From Falciphora oryzae (lineage: Eukaryota > Ascomycota > Sordariomycetes > Magnaporthales > Magnaporthaceae), in the NCBI GenBank assembly GCA_000733355.1, contig JNVV01000007.1, positions 1 through 64,000 on the forward strand: a stretch of DNA of 64,000 nt, in the 5' to 3' direction. The stretch's first letter is position 1. Every line of letters starts with the position of its first letter. Shown here one piece after another: positions 33,653 through 45,810 of this stretch. The notes under the pieces were generated by a model that was given only the letters and a program-made list of their open reading frames with translations, ran no database searches and was not told the origin of the DNA. Position numbers and translations under genes: made by a program.

Positions 33653-36600
33653 ATGGCCGAGGACGCCTCAACGCTGGCCGCCGTCGCGGCCCTTGTGGAG
33701 CGACTTGCCACCAACCCCAACGCTCCCGACAGGCCGTCCGCGCTCGTCAAGCTCCCCGGGCCGCATTCGCCCGAGAAGCAGGCTCTGGAGCGCGAGCTTG
33801 CCGCCCTGGTCACCCGCGTCCAGCAGCTCGAGACGAGGGCCAATTCCGTCGCCGCTACAAACCTCCCGGACACCCCTAACGAGACGGTGCACTCCCTATT
33901 CGGCGACGATGGAACCTCCTCCCCCAGCTCTGTGGGCTCCAGCCGCAGCTCGGTCCAGTCCAGACAGGGCGGGGCTCCTCTCAAGAACGGCTACTCCGAG
34001 GTGCGCACGCCCAAAGTCAACGCCATCACCGACGAGGATCTCGAGGGCCTGCGCGAACATGTGGACGACCAATCGAAGCTGCTCGACAGCCAGCGCGCCG
34101 AGCTCGCCGGCGTCAACGCCCAGCTCCTCGAGCAGAAGCAACTGCAGGAGAGGGCTCTGGCCATGATCGAGCAGGAGCGCGTGGCCACGCTGGAGAGGGA
34201 GCTCTGGAAACACCAAAAGGCGAACGAGGCCTTCCAGAAGGCGCTCAGGGAAATAGGGGAGATCCTCACGGCTGTTTCTCTTGGCGATTTGTCTAAGAAG
34301 GTTCGCCTGAACTCGGTCGAGATGGACCCTGAAATCACCACCTTCAAGCGAACCCTCAACACCATGATGGACCAACTCCAGGTTTTCTCTAGTGAAGTCT
34401 CACGGGTTGCCCGCGAGGTCGGCACCGAGGGCATTCTGGGCGCACAGGCCCAGATCGAGGGTGTCGACGGAACCTGGAAGGAGTTGACAGACAACGGTGA
34501 GCACGAAACCCGCAGCCGCAGCATCAGGGGGTTACCACGAGGGCCTTGCTAACAACATCTCAAATCGCAGTGAACATAATGGCCCAGAACCTGACGGACC
34601 AAGGTGAGCGCAAATCGCATTACAGCACAACCAACCCTCGCTCGAACTTGGGTGGGGTAGGGATATGGCGTCTAACGGAGCCGGCGAGTAGTGCGCGAAA
34701 TCGCCTCGGTCACAACTGCAGTTGCCCACGGCGACCTGACACAAAAGATCGAGAGGCCGGCCAAGGGAGAGATCCTACAGCTGCAGCAAACCATCAACAC
34801 CATGGTGGATCAACTGCGCACGTTCGCGTCCGAGGTCACCCGTGTAGCTAGGGACGTGGGTACCGAGGGCATGCTCGGGGGCCAGGCCGACGTCGAAGGG
34901 GTCAAGGGCATGTGGAACGAGCTGACGGTCAATGTCAACGCCATGGCAAATAATCTAACCACTCAGGTGCGGGACATCATCAAGGTCACCACCGCCGTGG
35001 CCAAGGGCGACCTCACGCAGAAGGTGCAGGCCGAGTGCCGCGGTGAGATCTTTGAGCTCAAGAACACGATCAACTCCATGGTGGACCAGCTGCAGCAGTT
35101 CGCGCGCGAGGTCACCAAGATCGCCAGGGAGGTCGGCACCGAGGGCCGGCTTGGTGGCCAGGCCACTGTCCACGACGTGCAGGGCACATGGCGCGACCTG
35201 ACCGAGAACGTCAACGGCATGGCCATGAACCTTACGACACAAGTGCGAGAGATTGCGAACGTCACCAGCGCCGTGGCCAAAGGAGACCTTACCAAGAAGA
35301 TCACGGTCGAGGTCAGGGGCGAGATCCTGGACCTCAAAAACACCATCAACACCATGGTGGACCGCCTCGGCACCTTTGCGTTCGAGGTCAGCAAGGTGGC
35401 CCGTGAAGTCGGTACAGATGGAACGCTGGGCGGTCAAGCCCAGGTCGAAAACGTAGAGGGCAAATGGAAAGACCTCACTGAGAACGTCAATACCATGGCC
35501 GGAAATCTCACATCGCAGGTACGTGCATCAATGACCCAAGACCGCGGACCCGGGCCAGAGATGGTTGTGCCATCTCAACAATTGGATCTGCCAGACACCA
35601 CGTCGTCCGATGTCGAGACGTATGATGTTTCTTTGATGCGCCCGTGGCATAATCAAACGATTTATTCTGTGGCGACGAGCTGGGCCCGGCTAATTTAATA
35701 AACTCAAATCAACAGGTCCGAGGAATCTCGACAGTGACACAGGCAATTGCAAATGGAGACATGAGCCGCAAGATCGATGTCGAGGCCAAGGGCGAGATAC
35801 TGATTCTCAAAGAGACCATTAACAATATGGTGGACCGCCTATCCATCTTCTGTAACGAAGTGCAGCGAGTTGCCAAAGACGTCGGCGTCGACGGCATCAT
35901 GGGAGGCCAAGCCGACGTCGCTGGACTCAAGGGCAGGTGGAAGGAGATTACGACCGACGTCAACACGATGGCGAACAACCTGGTGAGTCCTGATTGTATG
36001 GTGCCGATGTTTCATACGAGCGGGGGTGCTAACCGGTTATATCAACAACAAAGACTGCTCAAGTAAGAGCATTCGGCGACATCACCAACGCGGCGACGGA
36101 TGGCGACTTCACCAAGCTTGTCGAGGTGGAGGCGTCGGGCGAGATGGACGAGCTGAAGCGCAAGATCAACCAGATGGTCTACAACCTGCGCGACAGCATC
36201 CAGAGAAACACCCAGGCCAGGGAGGCGGCCGAGCTGGCCAACAAGACCAAGTCGGAGTTCCTAGCTAACATGTCGCACGAGATCCGGACACCTATGAACG
36301 GCATCATAGGGATGACGCAGCTGACGCTCGACACGGATCTAACTCAGTACCAGCGGGAAATGTTGAACATCGTAAACAGCCTTGCAAACAGCCTGCTGAC
36401 TATTATCGACGACATCCTGGATCTGTCCAAGATCGAGGCGCGGCGTATGGTGATCGAGGAGATACCGTATACGCTGCGAGGCACCGTCTTCAACGCACTG
36501 AAGACACTGGCCGTCAAGGCCAACGAGAAGTTCCTCGACCTCACATACCGTGTCGACAGCTCCGTGCCCGACCACGTTATCGGAGACTCGTTCCGACTGC

Positions 36601-38106
36601 GCCAGATCATCCTGAACCTTGTCGGCAACGCCATCAAGTTCACCGAGCACGGCGAGGTCAGCCTGACCATCCAGAAGGCCACCAACGGCATGGCGTGCGG
36701 CGCCGGCGAGTATGCCATCGAGTTCGTCGTTTCCGACACGGGCATAGGCATCCCGTCGGACAAGCTTGATCTCATCTTCGACACGTTCCAGCAGGCCGAC
36801 GGCTCCATGACGCGCAAGTTTGGCGGCACAGGCCTGGGTCTCTCCATCTCGAAGCGCCTCGTTAATCTGATGGGCGGCGATGTGTGGGTTAAAAGCCAGT
36901 ATGGCAAGGGCAGCTCCTTCTACTTCACCTGCCGCGTCCGCCTGGCCGACTGCGACATCATGCTCATCGAGAAGCAGCTCAAGCCGTATAAGGGGCACCA
37001 GGTACTCTTTATTGATAAAGGCAAGACCGGGCACGGCTCCCAGGTGGCTACCATGCTGGGCTCCCTCGGTCTGCAGCCCATCGTGGTCGAGACTGAGCAG
37101 CACTACGCTCTGACCAAGACGTGCGGCAAGGACGCGTCGCCGTACGATGTCATAGTTGTCGACTCGATCGACACTGCCCGGCGGCTGCGCGGCATCGACG
37201 ACTTCAAGTACCTGCCCATCGTCTTGCTCGCCCCAGTCGTTCATGTCAGCCTCAAGTCGTGCTTGGATCTGGGTATTACGTCGTATATGACTACTCCCTG
37301 CAAGCTGATCGACCTGGGCAATGGTATGGTGCCGGCGCTCGAGAATCGCGCGACGCCGTCGCTGGCCGACAATACAAAGTCCTTCGATATTCTGCTGGCC
37401 GAGGACAACACGGTTAACCAGCGCCTGGCTGTCAAGATCCTCGAGAAGTACCATCACGTCGTGACGGTTGTCAGCAACGGCGAGGAAGCTCTTGAGGCGG
37501 TAAAGGCAAAGAAGTTTGACGTCATCCTGATGGACGTGCAGATGCCCGTCATGGTATATTTCATATCCCCACCCCTACTCCTCTTGACCCCAACAACGGC
37601 ACGGCAGTCTTTCGTCTGTGCTGTGTGATGGTTCGTGGCGCTAACATCGATCATAAACACAGGGCGGTTTCGAGGCGACGGCAAAGATCCGCGAGTACGA
37701 GCGAAGCTTGGGCAGCCAGAGGACGCCCATCATCGCTCTGACCGCGCACGCCATGATGGGCGACCGCGAGAAGTGCATCGAGGCGCAGATGGACGAGTAT
37801 CTCTCCAAGCCGCTGCAACAGAACCACCTTATCCAGACGATCCTGAAGTGCGCGACGCTCGGCGGCGCGCTCCTCGAGCAGAACCGGGAGCGCGAGCTCG
37901 AGCTTGTCAGGCACGCCGAGCACAAGGGCGGGCCCTCGCCGGACCCGTCGCGGTCGGGCTCGATGCGGCCGCCGCTGCACCACCGGCCCGTCACGACGGC
38001 GGAGTCCCTGTCCGGCGGCCTCGACAGCCCCGCGCTGTTGACGGCCGACGAGGACGATCCTATCCAAAGGGCATGTAGCGCTCTCTCCGAACCCGGCTGC
38101 GTCTAA
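33653..38106 (+). CDS. nik1: group III hybrid histidine kinase, Nik1/OS-1 type
   Basis: This soluble sensor kinase feeds the Ypd1-Ssk1-Hog1 osmostress cascade and is the known target pathway of phenylpyrrole and dicarboximide fungicides. Six exons (33653-34496, 34571-34603, 34692-35518, 35716-35982, 36054-37553, 37663-38106) give 1304 residues, close to Neurospora OS-1 (about 1298). A coiled N-terminus is followed by six HAMP repeats of about 92 residues (about 235-690), each with a VR-x-I...GDLTxK core and a GTEG-x-LGGQA linker. The dimerisation/phosphoacceptor H-box is [15 protein letters not shown] (His732), then N-box [22 protein letters not shown] and GGTGLGLSI. The receiver domain has AEDN and LMDVQMPVM with Asp1151, and KPL. 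All motifs are intact. Splice phases agree throughout. Exon 2 is only 33 nt. Confidence 0.97.
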
Positions 38107-39178
38107 TAAAGCTGACGTTCGGGGACTCTTGATTTGTCCCGTGCTCGTTGCAGCTCCTTCGATCGCACAGCAGCTAGTCACGCCGCCTTGGGCGGTGGCT
38201 CACTCGAAGCGCGGTTAACACCATCATCGTTACGCCAGCCTTTTCCTCATTTTTATCCCCTTACTACTTTCCCTCTATTTTCTTTTACCCCTCCTGGGTT
38301 GTTGCGAAATATCTGAGACACGATGGCTATCACGCACCTCACTATACCACCTTCTCGCATTGCATTTCTGTCTCTTTTTTCTTATTACTATGGTTATTCT
38401 TATTGTTATTCCACCTTGCCTCGTTACTCTGGGCAAGATCTCTCTAATTGCTTAAAAACTCATGTTAACGACGACGGCCGCTGAAGTGCTTGACGACTGC
38501 CAGGCTGGGAGTTTCGTTTTTCCTTTTTTGCCTTGTCTCTTTCCTCTTTGGGCATTTCGATCCTGGCGTTCACCTCACGTTTCATTGCTTTTTTTTTTTT
38601 CCCCGAGGACGGACAGTATTGGCTAGATGGATAGGCTTGGGTTGTATTTCCCCTGCTCGTCGGTATCTTTTCTCAAAACCTTTGTCGGTGAAGAGGAGGG
38701 TACACTATATACGTCTCTCCACGTCTGTGGTTGATCGCTGGTCTTTCAGTCATTGGCTGGCTGTCAACGACCTCCCCACCGGCCTGCGAGTGCATCTTTT
38801 CTTCATTCTGCCTCGGGGGTTAAGTCGACAGGGTTTGCCAGGCCGCCGCCAGTCGCGATTGAAAGCTGGCTCAACTCGGGAAGGGGGAGCGGGGAGGCGG
38901 GACTTGGATAACGACGACCAAAGGGTTCTACAGCCGGTTCAGCAAGAAGGCGTCAGGGGCGAAACGGGAAGCATAACAGGCAACAAGGGGACAATTGAGC
39001 GGTCACAGGGAAGAAAAACAGGCTTTGCTTTTATTCTAGTCATTTGTTCCCAGTTTTTGATAAACGATACCAATCCATTGGTGCTTGGCTTTGAGTGTCT
39101 ACTAGTTGCTTCGATGCATTTCGATTTGTAGCTCTGGCTCGCATGAATGAAGAATCTTTCATTGGTAAACGTGGGTTT

Positions 39179-39210
<32 letters not shown>

Positions 39211-39507
39211 GGTGCAACATGTACATATGTCTGGCTCGTCGGCAAGCTCGCTAACAAGGCTGATCAGAAGTCGAAGAGAAAAAAAAAGACTTAATAGCAA
39301 AATGAGAACTAGATAACGTTGGATGCCTCATGCTCCGTCTCTCGGCGGCATATATGCCAGGTATCATGTGAATTCCATCCCAAAACTCCGTCATGCAAAA
39401 TGGGTTTAAACCGGAGAAGCAACGAAGTCCCCAAATCAAAAGCCGAAATACCGGAACGCTGCATGTTTCGCGGGTATGTAAAAAGTGGACAGGGCGTAGC
39501 AGAGCAC
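38107..39507. other. convergent 3' region, nik1 / SAM-HMG gene
   Basis: 1.4 kb between converging genes; T-rich, holding two 3' UTRs. It carries a T10-A25 tract at 39176-39210. An open frame at 38490-39131 has no protein-like features. Confidence 0.55.
39176..39210. repeat. T10-A25 tract
   Basis: Ten T directly followed by twenty-five A. The first 20 nt form a perfect AT palindrome. It sits between two converging genes, about 300 bp past the stop of the minus-strand transcription-factor gene. Confidence 0.85.
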
Positions 39508-41426
39508 TCAGTGAGCTTGACGGTTCACGATCTCGCCTGCCTTCAACAAGGCTGTCATGCCGTCGAAGCTCGGGAAGCCGGGCAGTTTGGAGGACACGTG
39601 GCCGTCAGGCGAGTGGTATGGAGGGGTGGGTGCAGGGAAGTAGCCTATGGCGGAAGCGTGACGCGTCTGGTCAGCATTGCTGTTCTGTCTGCCTCTCCTC
39701 CTCCTCTTGCTCGTTCGGTGTGCCATTCCTATGCACGCCACGGCTTCGGTGTTGTTATACCTTGTGCCTTCATCAAGGAATCGCTCGCGAGGTGATGGTG
39801 GTGGGCGTAGTGGAGCAGCGACGACGGTCTCGATTCGGGCGAGGCCGAGCGCTTGAGGGGGTTGCTGCGTTCTGAAGGCCTGCTGATCGCCGACGGCTCG
39901 AGGGCGGAAACGGCGCCAGCCTTCCCGTGACCCGACACCAGCAACAGGTGGATCGGCAGGGAGCCCTCGACCGGAGTGCGGGGGTGACAGACGGAGCCGG
40001 TCGAAGAGGATGTGCTCGCACCCGAGGAGAATTCTTTCTTCAACGCGGGCGCGTGATGCTCAAGAAGTGCTGGCGAGCCGCCCTGGAAGGGGTTGAAGCC
40101 GCCTCGGCCCTCCTCGCCCTGACCAGGGCTCTCCAGGATATTGCTCAAGGACGGGAGGGTGTGGTGCTGCTGAGGCGCGTGTTGGTACTGTCCGTGGCCA
40201 TCGAGCATCGATGGCGCGTTGGGGTTCGAGTAGGGCGCGTGGTGAACGGACCCCTCGTGTGGGCTGGAGCTGCGAGACGGCGAGCGCTCGACCGAGGACC
40301 GATCGATCGGGTAGTTGGTCGGGGCGGCGTACTCGGGCACGCTGGCGACGGATCCTATCCTCTGGTCCCTCGACGCCGGGGGAGGCTCGCTGCCCTTGCG
40401 TCCTTCACTGCCGGCGCCGGCGCCGCCTGCACTACTGCTGGCGGTGCTGCTGCCACCGACGGGTGTCGTGTGGCTCCGAGCCCTCCGCGGGGCCGATGGG
40501 TGGCTTGGGGAGGCGCTCCCCTCGGATAGCTTGACCCGCTTGAGGTTTTCCTTCTCCCCCGAGGGTGCGGCGTGCTTCAACTTAAAGTCCTGCAGGTATG
40601 CAAGATACTCCTTGTACTGGGGAGTCCTCTTATACTCTGCCAGGTCGTGGTTGTACTTGTCCTTGGCTGTTTGGGCCTGCGTCTCGTAGGGCTCCTTTTC
40701 TGAAGGCGCTAGGGCCTGCCAGTGCTCTCCTACCAGCTTTGCGATCTCGGTAAAGGTCAAATGCTGATCCTTCAGATCGTCTCTCATTTCTATCAGTTTA
40801 GCCAGTCAGCAAGGGGTCACAAGATTCATTAATGGATGGCCCGGGTCGAGCAGCATGTCGATACTCACTATTCGAAAACAGGACATATGCCGAGGGAGGC
40901 CGTTCTGGAGCATTCTCGTCTGCCTTGGGATGTCGCCTGTACTTGCGTTTGGTCACGACGCCGGCAGTCGCGTCTGCCCGAGGCGTTTCAGCCCGGTGCG
41001 CATCCTGCCGTTGTTGCTCTTCCAAGCTACGCTGTGTCGGAGATACAGTTGGAGAAGCCAGCGCCGCTTCCGGAGCGACTCCTCGTGAGTTGGCTATTCG
41101 CCTCTGCAGCTTCTGGAAAAAGGCGTGGGGTTGTCAGCCAGCAGCACACAATCGCGGGGAAGCAAGGCAGAGGCAGTGTCCATCCCCGCCGCGGCAAACA
41201 TGGAGGGCCTACCCTGCGATGGCCCAGCTTTACGCCGAGCGCGTCCCTGAAGTAGACAGTTAGACGACAGTTCTCCGCGTAGGCAGCCAGGTAAGGGTCC
41301 AGCTTACAGGTCCGACTCGGTGATATCCAGGATGGTATCCCAAGTGTCGAAGCCCTGGTCAACAAAGGCATCTAGATACTGTGAGATACCGAGCTCCCCA
41401 AAAATCTCCCCGAGTGACTGCGACAT
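39508..41426 (-). CDS. SAM- and HMG-box-containing transcription factor
   Basis: Five exons (41426-41308, 41246-41213, 41112-40869, 40789-39761, 39644-39508) give 520 residues. The N-terminus (1 to about 65) is a SAM domain: GEIFGELGISQYLDAFVDQG, FDTWDTILDITESDLDALGV, KLGHRRKLQRRI. A basic patch (KRKYRRHPK, about 110) precedes the HMG box (about 120-195): ERPPSAYVLFSNKMRDDLK, FTEIAKLVGEHWQALAPSEK, YKEYLAYLQDFK. The rest is Ser/Pro/His-rich and ends GMTALLKAGEIVNRQAH. An intron splits the HMG box after FSN. The final exon was inferred from a GTATAA donor, a CTGAC branch and a CATAG acceptor; reading through instead ends at 39729. HMG-box factors in fungi include mating-type and sexual-development regulators, but the role here is unknown. 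Confidence 0.9.
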
Positions 41427-44400
41427 CGCGTCGCGGGGCCGCCGGGGGCCCGGGTCGACACGTCCCAAGCGAAAAGCGTAGTAGTGGCCGATGAGACCAA
41501 GGGGGCCTGCGGGCGGCCGGCTCGTTTCGGTTCGGGAGAGGGGTGGCCCTCGAGACACGCTGCAAGAAAAAAGCACGCGGTTGGTGCTCGGCTCCGAGAG
41601 CAGAGTGAGACTGTGAGACTCCCGAAAGAGACTCGACAGCGATGAGGTGGTGGAAGTGTCTTTGGTGACTCGAGAGGGAGGACCTCTAGCTAGAGCCAAG
41701 GGAGACGGTTGCTGTCAACATTGGGCGTTCTGTTGTGAGGGGTATTATCCTCCCAACCCGACTCTCGGACGCCGTCACATTGCCGGGCGCCAAACAAAAT
41801 GGCAAGCAGGCAGGCAGGCAGATCTCGATGGCATCCCCAACCACACCACCGAACAGAAGGCCCGCAGCGGGATAGGCCAGGCAGTGTGCTGGGCCGATCC
41901 AAGTGGCCGAATGGGGAAAATACGACAGGTCGCCCTGCACTGCGCAGTACCGTACCCCAAACGGCCTTTCGTACCGGTACAAGCAGCCTTCCTGTGGTCT
42001 CTCTCCAGCTCGTCCGCCGCATGCGCCCAACTATCCCCCCTCTTGATTCATCTACTCATTTTTTTTTTCTTCGCCCTCTTTCGTCGTTTCGGGCCGACGG
42101 AGCACCAGCTACCAGCTGGTCTTCGGGATGCCATCCATGTCACTGCCCTGCCTGTCTGCCCGACTTGTCACGGATTCGATGCCCCTCAATGGGCGCATCT
42201 AACAAGACCTCGGAACGAGACAACATGTGCCTCGAGACCGAAAAAGGAGGCCACTTTAGCCTCCCAGTTCAGCGGACGTACCTTTTTTCAGGCACCTTCT
42301 GCCTGGATGTTGGCTGAGGATCCCAAGAGTAACTGTGATTCCGGATTTCTCCTGGGAATTGGCGGCGCAAGAAAACACGGCGAGTTGTGTTATTGGTTCA
42401 GGGGTGGCTTCTAAGCTGGATAGCCAGGAGTGTCTCGCTCGGGCGGGTGAGACGCGGACGACGCTGCTCTTTAAACCCGACAGTTCACTGCGCCACGACA
42501 GGCCAGTACCGTGAGGGTGAAGCGTCACTGTCAAGGCTCGGATGGCGGCGGCGCAAAAGGTCCGCGCGAGGGATGAGAGAGTCTGCGAGGAGGGATCGGG
42601 GGGCTGGCCGTCGATGCTTCTCTCGGGAGGAGGGCAAGCAGCAGGTGGGAAAGCTACTTCGGTATGCTCTCCAGGGTCGGCAGGTAGATGGCTGGCTGGT
42701 AGGAGGCACGGAGGACAGACGAGATGTACGGGAGAGGGTGTGGGCTTGGGAAAGGGAAGAGTGGACGGAAAGGTCGAGTTAAGTTCCTTGGTAAGCAGTG
42801 CGAAGGACGGAAGAGCAGTGCCGAGGAGGCAGGAGCACGCCTGGCAAGCCCTGGGGAACTGCGCGCAGGGACGGGCGAAGCAGGGACGTTGGCGAGAGCG
42901 CCCCGTTCTTTGACGTGGGAACGGGGTCTTGAGTGCAAGTTGTCAAGTAAGTCGACGAGTACGGCGGGAAGGGTGATGACGGAAGTGGAAGCGCAGGCAC
43001 TCGCTGGCCAGGGCTTGCCTGTCTGGTCCTGGCCGTCACCCACGGGAAACGCTACGAGGGCGTGGCTACCTAGGTGGTCCTGGCGGGCAGGCCATCGGAA
43101 AGTTGCAAAAATCCATTCCACATTGGACCCGATTCCGGGCTCCTGCTTCGTCGCGCGCTGCTGCCGTGCTTGGGTTCGATGTTTGTCGCCGCCCGCCCTG
43201 ACTGGTACTTTTTTCGGGCGTGGTCCTCGTCCCCCCTGTACGTCGGCAGAATCCGTACGTGCCAGAGCTAGTCCGCACGGTGTGCCTGCCCTCGCTGGAG
43301 TGGCTGTCCGTCCGAAATGGCTGCGCGCCGTACTTGCCGTGCAGGGCAGGCCCCACGGCTTGCACTGTGCCTCGTGGTGGGGTACCGGCTTGGCCCAGGC
43401 GGCGTGCAGTACCGGTACGTAGCTTGACTGGCATAAGAAAGGACGGGAGCCCTCCAGTGGTCTCCTCTCTCTCTGTGCGCCCCTCCCCCCGGACAGCCGA
43501 GATCGCGATGATCCTTGAAGGGTGCCATGGCCAGGGGCGATGGGAAACAAAAATCGCAAAAAAACGTACGATACACCACAACGGCGGCCTGGGCTAGCAG
43601 GGGTGTGCAGCCCAGGATGCATCCACCGCCCGACCTTTGATCGGTCCACTCCCGCCTCCACTCGAGTCCCCACTGCCCAGCTGGGACAGGGTTGGACGTC
43701 GGTCTTTCCTGCTGGAAGCTGCTTTGTTCCATCTGCCATACTCGGAAAAGAAAATGCCTTGACAGCCGCACGGTAATGAAGAGGATGCAAATTCCGACGG
43801 CCGAATCGACTTTTTGCCTCGAGATCGAGCAAACCGGCGATCCTTTCCCATGCCGCTGCGGTCTCTGCATTCTTTGTGCTTTTCTTTTTTTTTTTTTTTT
43901 TTTCTGCTTTTGCTTTGCCGTCCCTTTCTGGCATCCAGTATCCGCCAACCTTTCCTCAGCCTACCTGTAGGTACCTACCTGGCATTTCGCAGCAAGTTCG
44001 CAGCCTGCAGGAGGAGAGCCTCCGTTTGGGCAACAGGTGTATCATTAGCCGAAAAGCTACCTCCTCCTTCGATGCTACTGTGTGCGTCGTAGGCACCTTG
44101 GTCTTTGGAAGTATTTACCTAGAAGGTGATTTTTCTCTCTTCCTCTTTTTTTTTTTTTTTTTCGCCCCCCACTCCCTGTCTCGCAGGCCTGCCATCTGAG
44201 AACTGACGGAATTACACGTCTTCTGCAAAACTGCGCTGCGTCCTACTACGTGCAGCACCTCGCTGTGACGTCAAAGAAGCCGAAGTCCGAAGTCACACCG
44301 CGTAATACTTGAAAGGCGCGGTGTTTCTTCCTAACGTCGTGTGAGCGTGTCTACCGTCTCTCGCGGCGCAGTTGGCTGACGCGAGGGGGACCCGGGCTTG

Positions 44401-45810
44401 GGGCGTTGGTTCCTCATGGTCTAGGCCTCGGCCTCAGCCGAGGTGATTACGGCTTTGGCATCACGACTCATGGGACCCGAGAATTCAATCGTTTTCGATG
44501 CCTGGTCAAGTGGCCATCGGTGCCACCAGTTGCACAAAAAGGGTAGTGCACGACATGGCTCGGATGGAATCGCGCCTTTTTCCCACTGCCCCCTTCCTCT
44601 CTCTCTTTGATCCTTCTGGGGCAGTGATATGCTGCGTTGTAGAAGAGCTGCGACTCGGCGTGCGTGCAGGGCAGCATTACCCGTACCGAGTACATGCCCG
44701 GCTTCACCAGCACAAAGCCGCTGCTTACGGGTGTTTCTTGTGCCCGGCGTTTGGTTAGGCTCCCATGTCGTTCGCTTTGCTCAAAACGGCATGGGGGACC
44801 CCGGGGCTTGGGCGCTTCTTTGGAGCCCCACACTCCAGTCTTGATACCGGCCCTGCAACCCCTGTGACATGGCTGCGAGTATCGTACGACTTGCTGGTTG
44901 ATCCACCGCAGGCCCAGAACCCCTGGACCTGGTCGAGGTAATGGCAATCCCTCACCCGGCGTGGCTCTTCTAAAGCCACCCCTCTCTGCGTCGCCTGCCG
45001 AGCTGCCGTACGGTTCGCCGCGCCGCACTAACTACGCCGGGGCGGTCGCCCTAAGAAGACGTGCACCCAACGTATACTGGAAAAATTCGGTGGGCAACCC
45101 AACTAATGGAATCCGCCGTTGAAGGCCATTGTGCACAGTAATTGCGAGTTTTGCTGGGCAGGCTCGCCGCACTGCATCGAAGAACATGTCAAGGTCCTCG
45201 GCGCGACGGGTGAGCTGGCAGGGCGGCAGGTTTCGCACGCCGGTTGTGTTCGTCGATAAAAGCTTATGGACAGCAGCTTTCTAATTGGCGGGTCCTTTGG
45301 CGCTGGATGCGGATTCGATGATTTGAAGCGGCCTTGATTCGTGGATCAGCTTGGCGACGTGCCCGACGAGACAGGATGTGCCGTTTGCCAGACCTGCTCG
45401 TGCTGCTTTTTCTGCATTGCAGCCGAGGCATACTGTATGCACTCTGTATGAATTGTTTGGGATTTTGTTTTCGCTGGATCGTCGAGGCCATCATTGCCCG
45501 TTCTTGGGCAAGCTGGGGGGGAAAGACATGTTCGGCATGGATCCGACAAAAGCGCCCCAATTGGATGATTGGGAGTTGATTGGAAGGCGGTGGCGGGGCG
45601 TCGATTGTTCCACGAAATGCCCGGCTGCCCGCGGGGCAAGTCGGAGACGCCCCAGGCAATTTCTGGATGACTAAGAGCGCGGGTATGAGTTCCTCAAGGA
45701 CCAAGAAAGGAATACCGCCCGCGCAGACAGGCCATCAGCAGCACTCCATCCTGATTTCGCCTGCTCACAAGACACAACCCCGCGACGCCAGCTCCCCCCC
45801 AACAGCATCA
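41427..45810. other. 4.4-kb gene-free divergent region
   Basis: Lies between the divergently transcribed SAM-HMG gene and the coiled-coil gene. The longest frame (minus strand, 42654-43934) is low-complexity, Arg/Pro/Ser-rich, runs through a poly(T/A) tract (43887-43903) and matches nothing I know. Further T tracts are at 44148-44162. Short CTACCT/AGGTAC-type repeats near 43960-43985 are common in these genomes. No RNA gene recognised. Confidence 0.5.

Noticed and set aside
36339..37457. 372-codon minus-strand frame opposite the kinase domain
   Set aside because: Antisense of conserved kinase sequence; no motifs of its own.
39729..39760. Unspliced C-terminus of the SAM-HMG protein (ending TTPKPWRA)
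   Set aside because: A downstream exon ending ALLKAGEIVNRQAH joins in frame with good splice signals; I prefer it, though transcripts should confirm.
42654..43934. 426-codon minus-strand open frame in the large gap
   Set aside because: Runs of Lys from a poly(T) tract, Arg/Pro/Ser-rich random composition, no domain.
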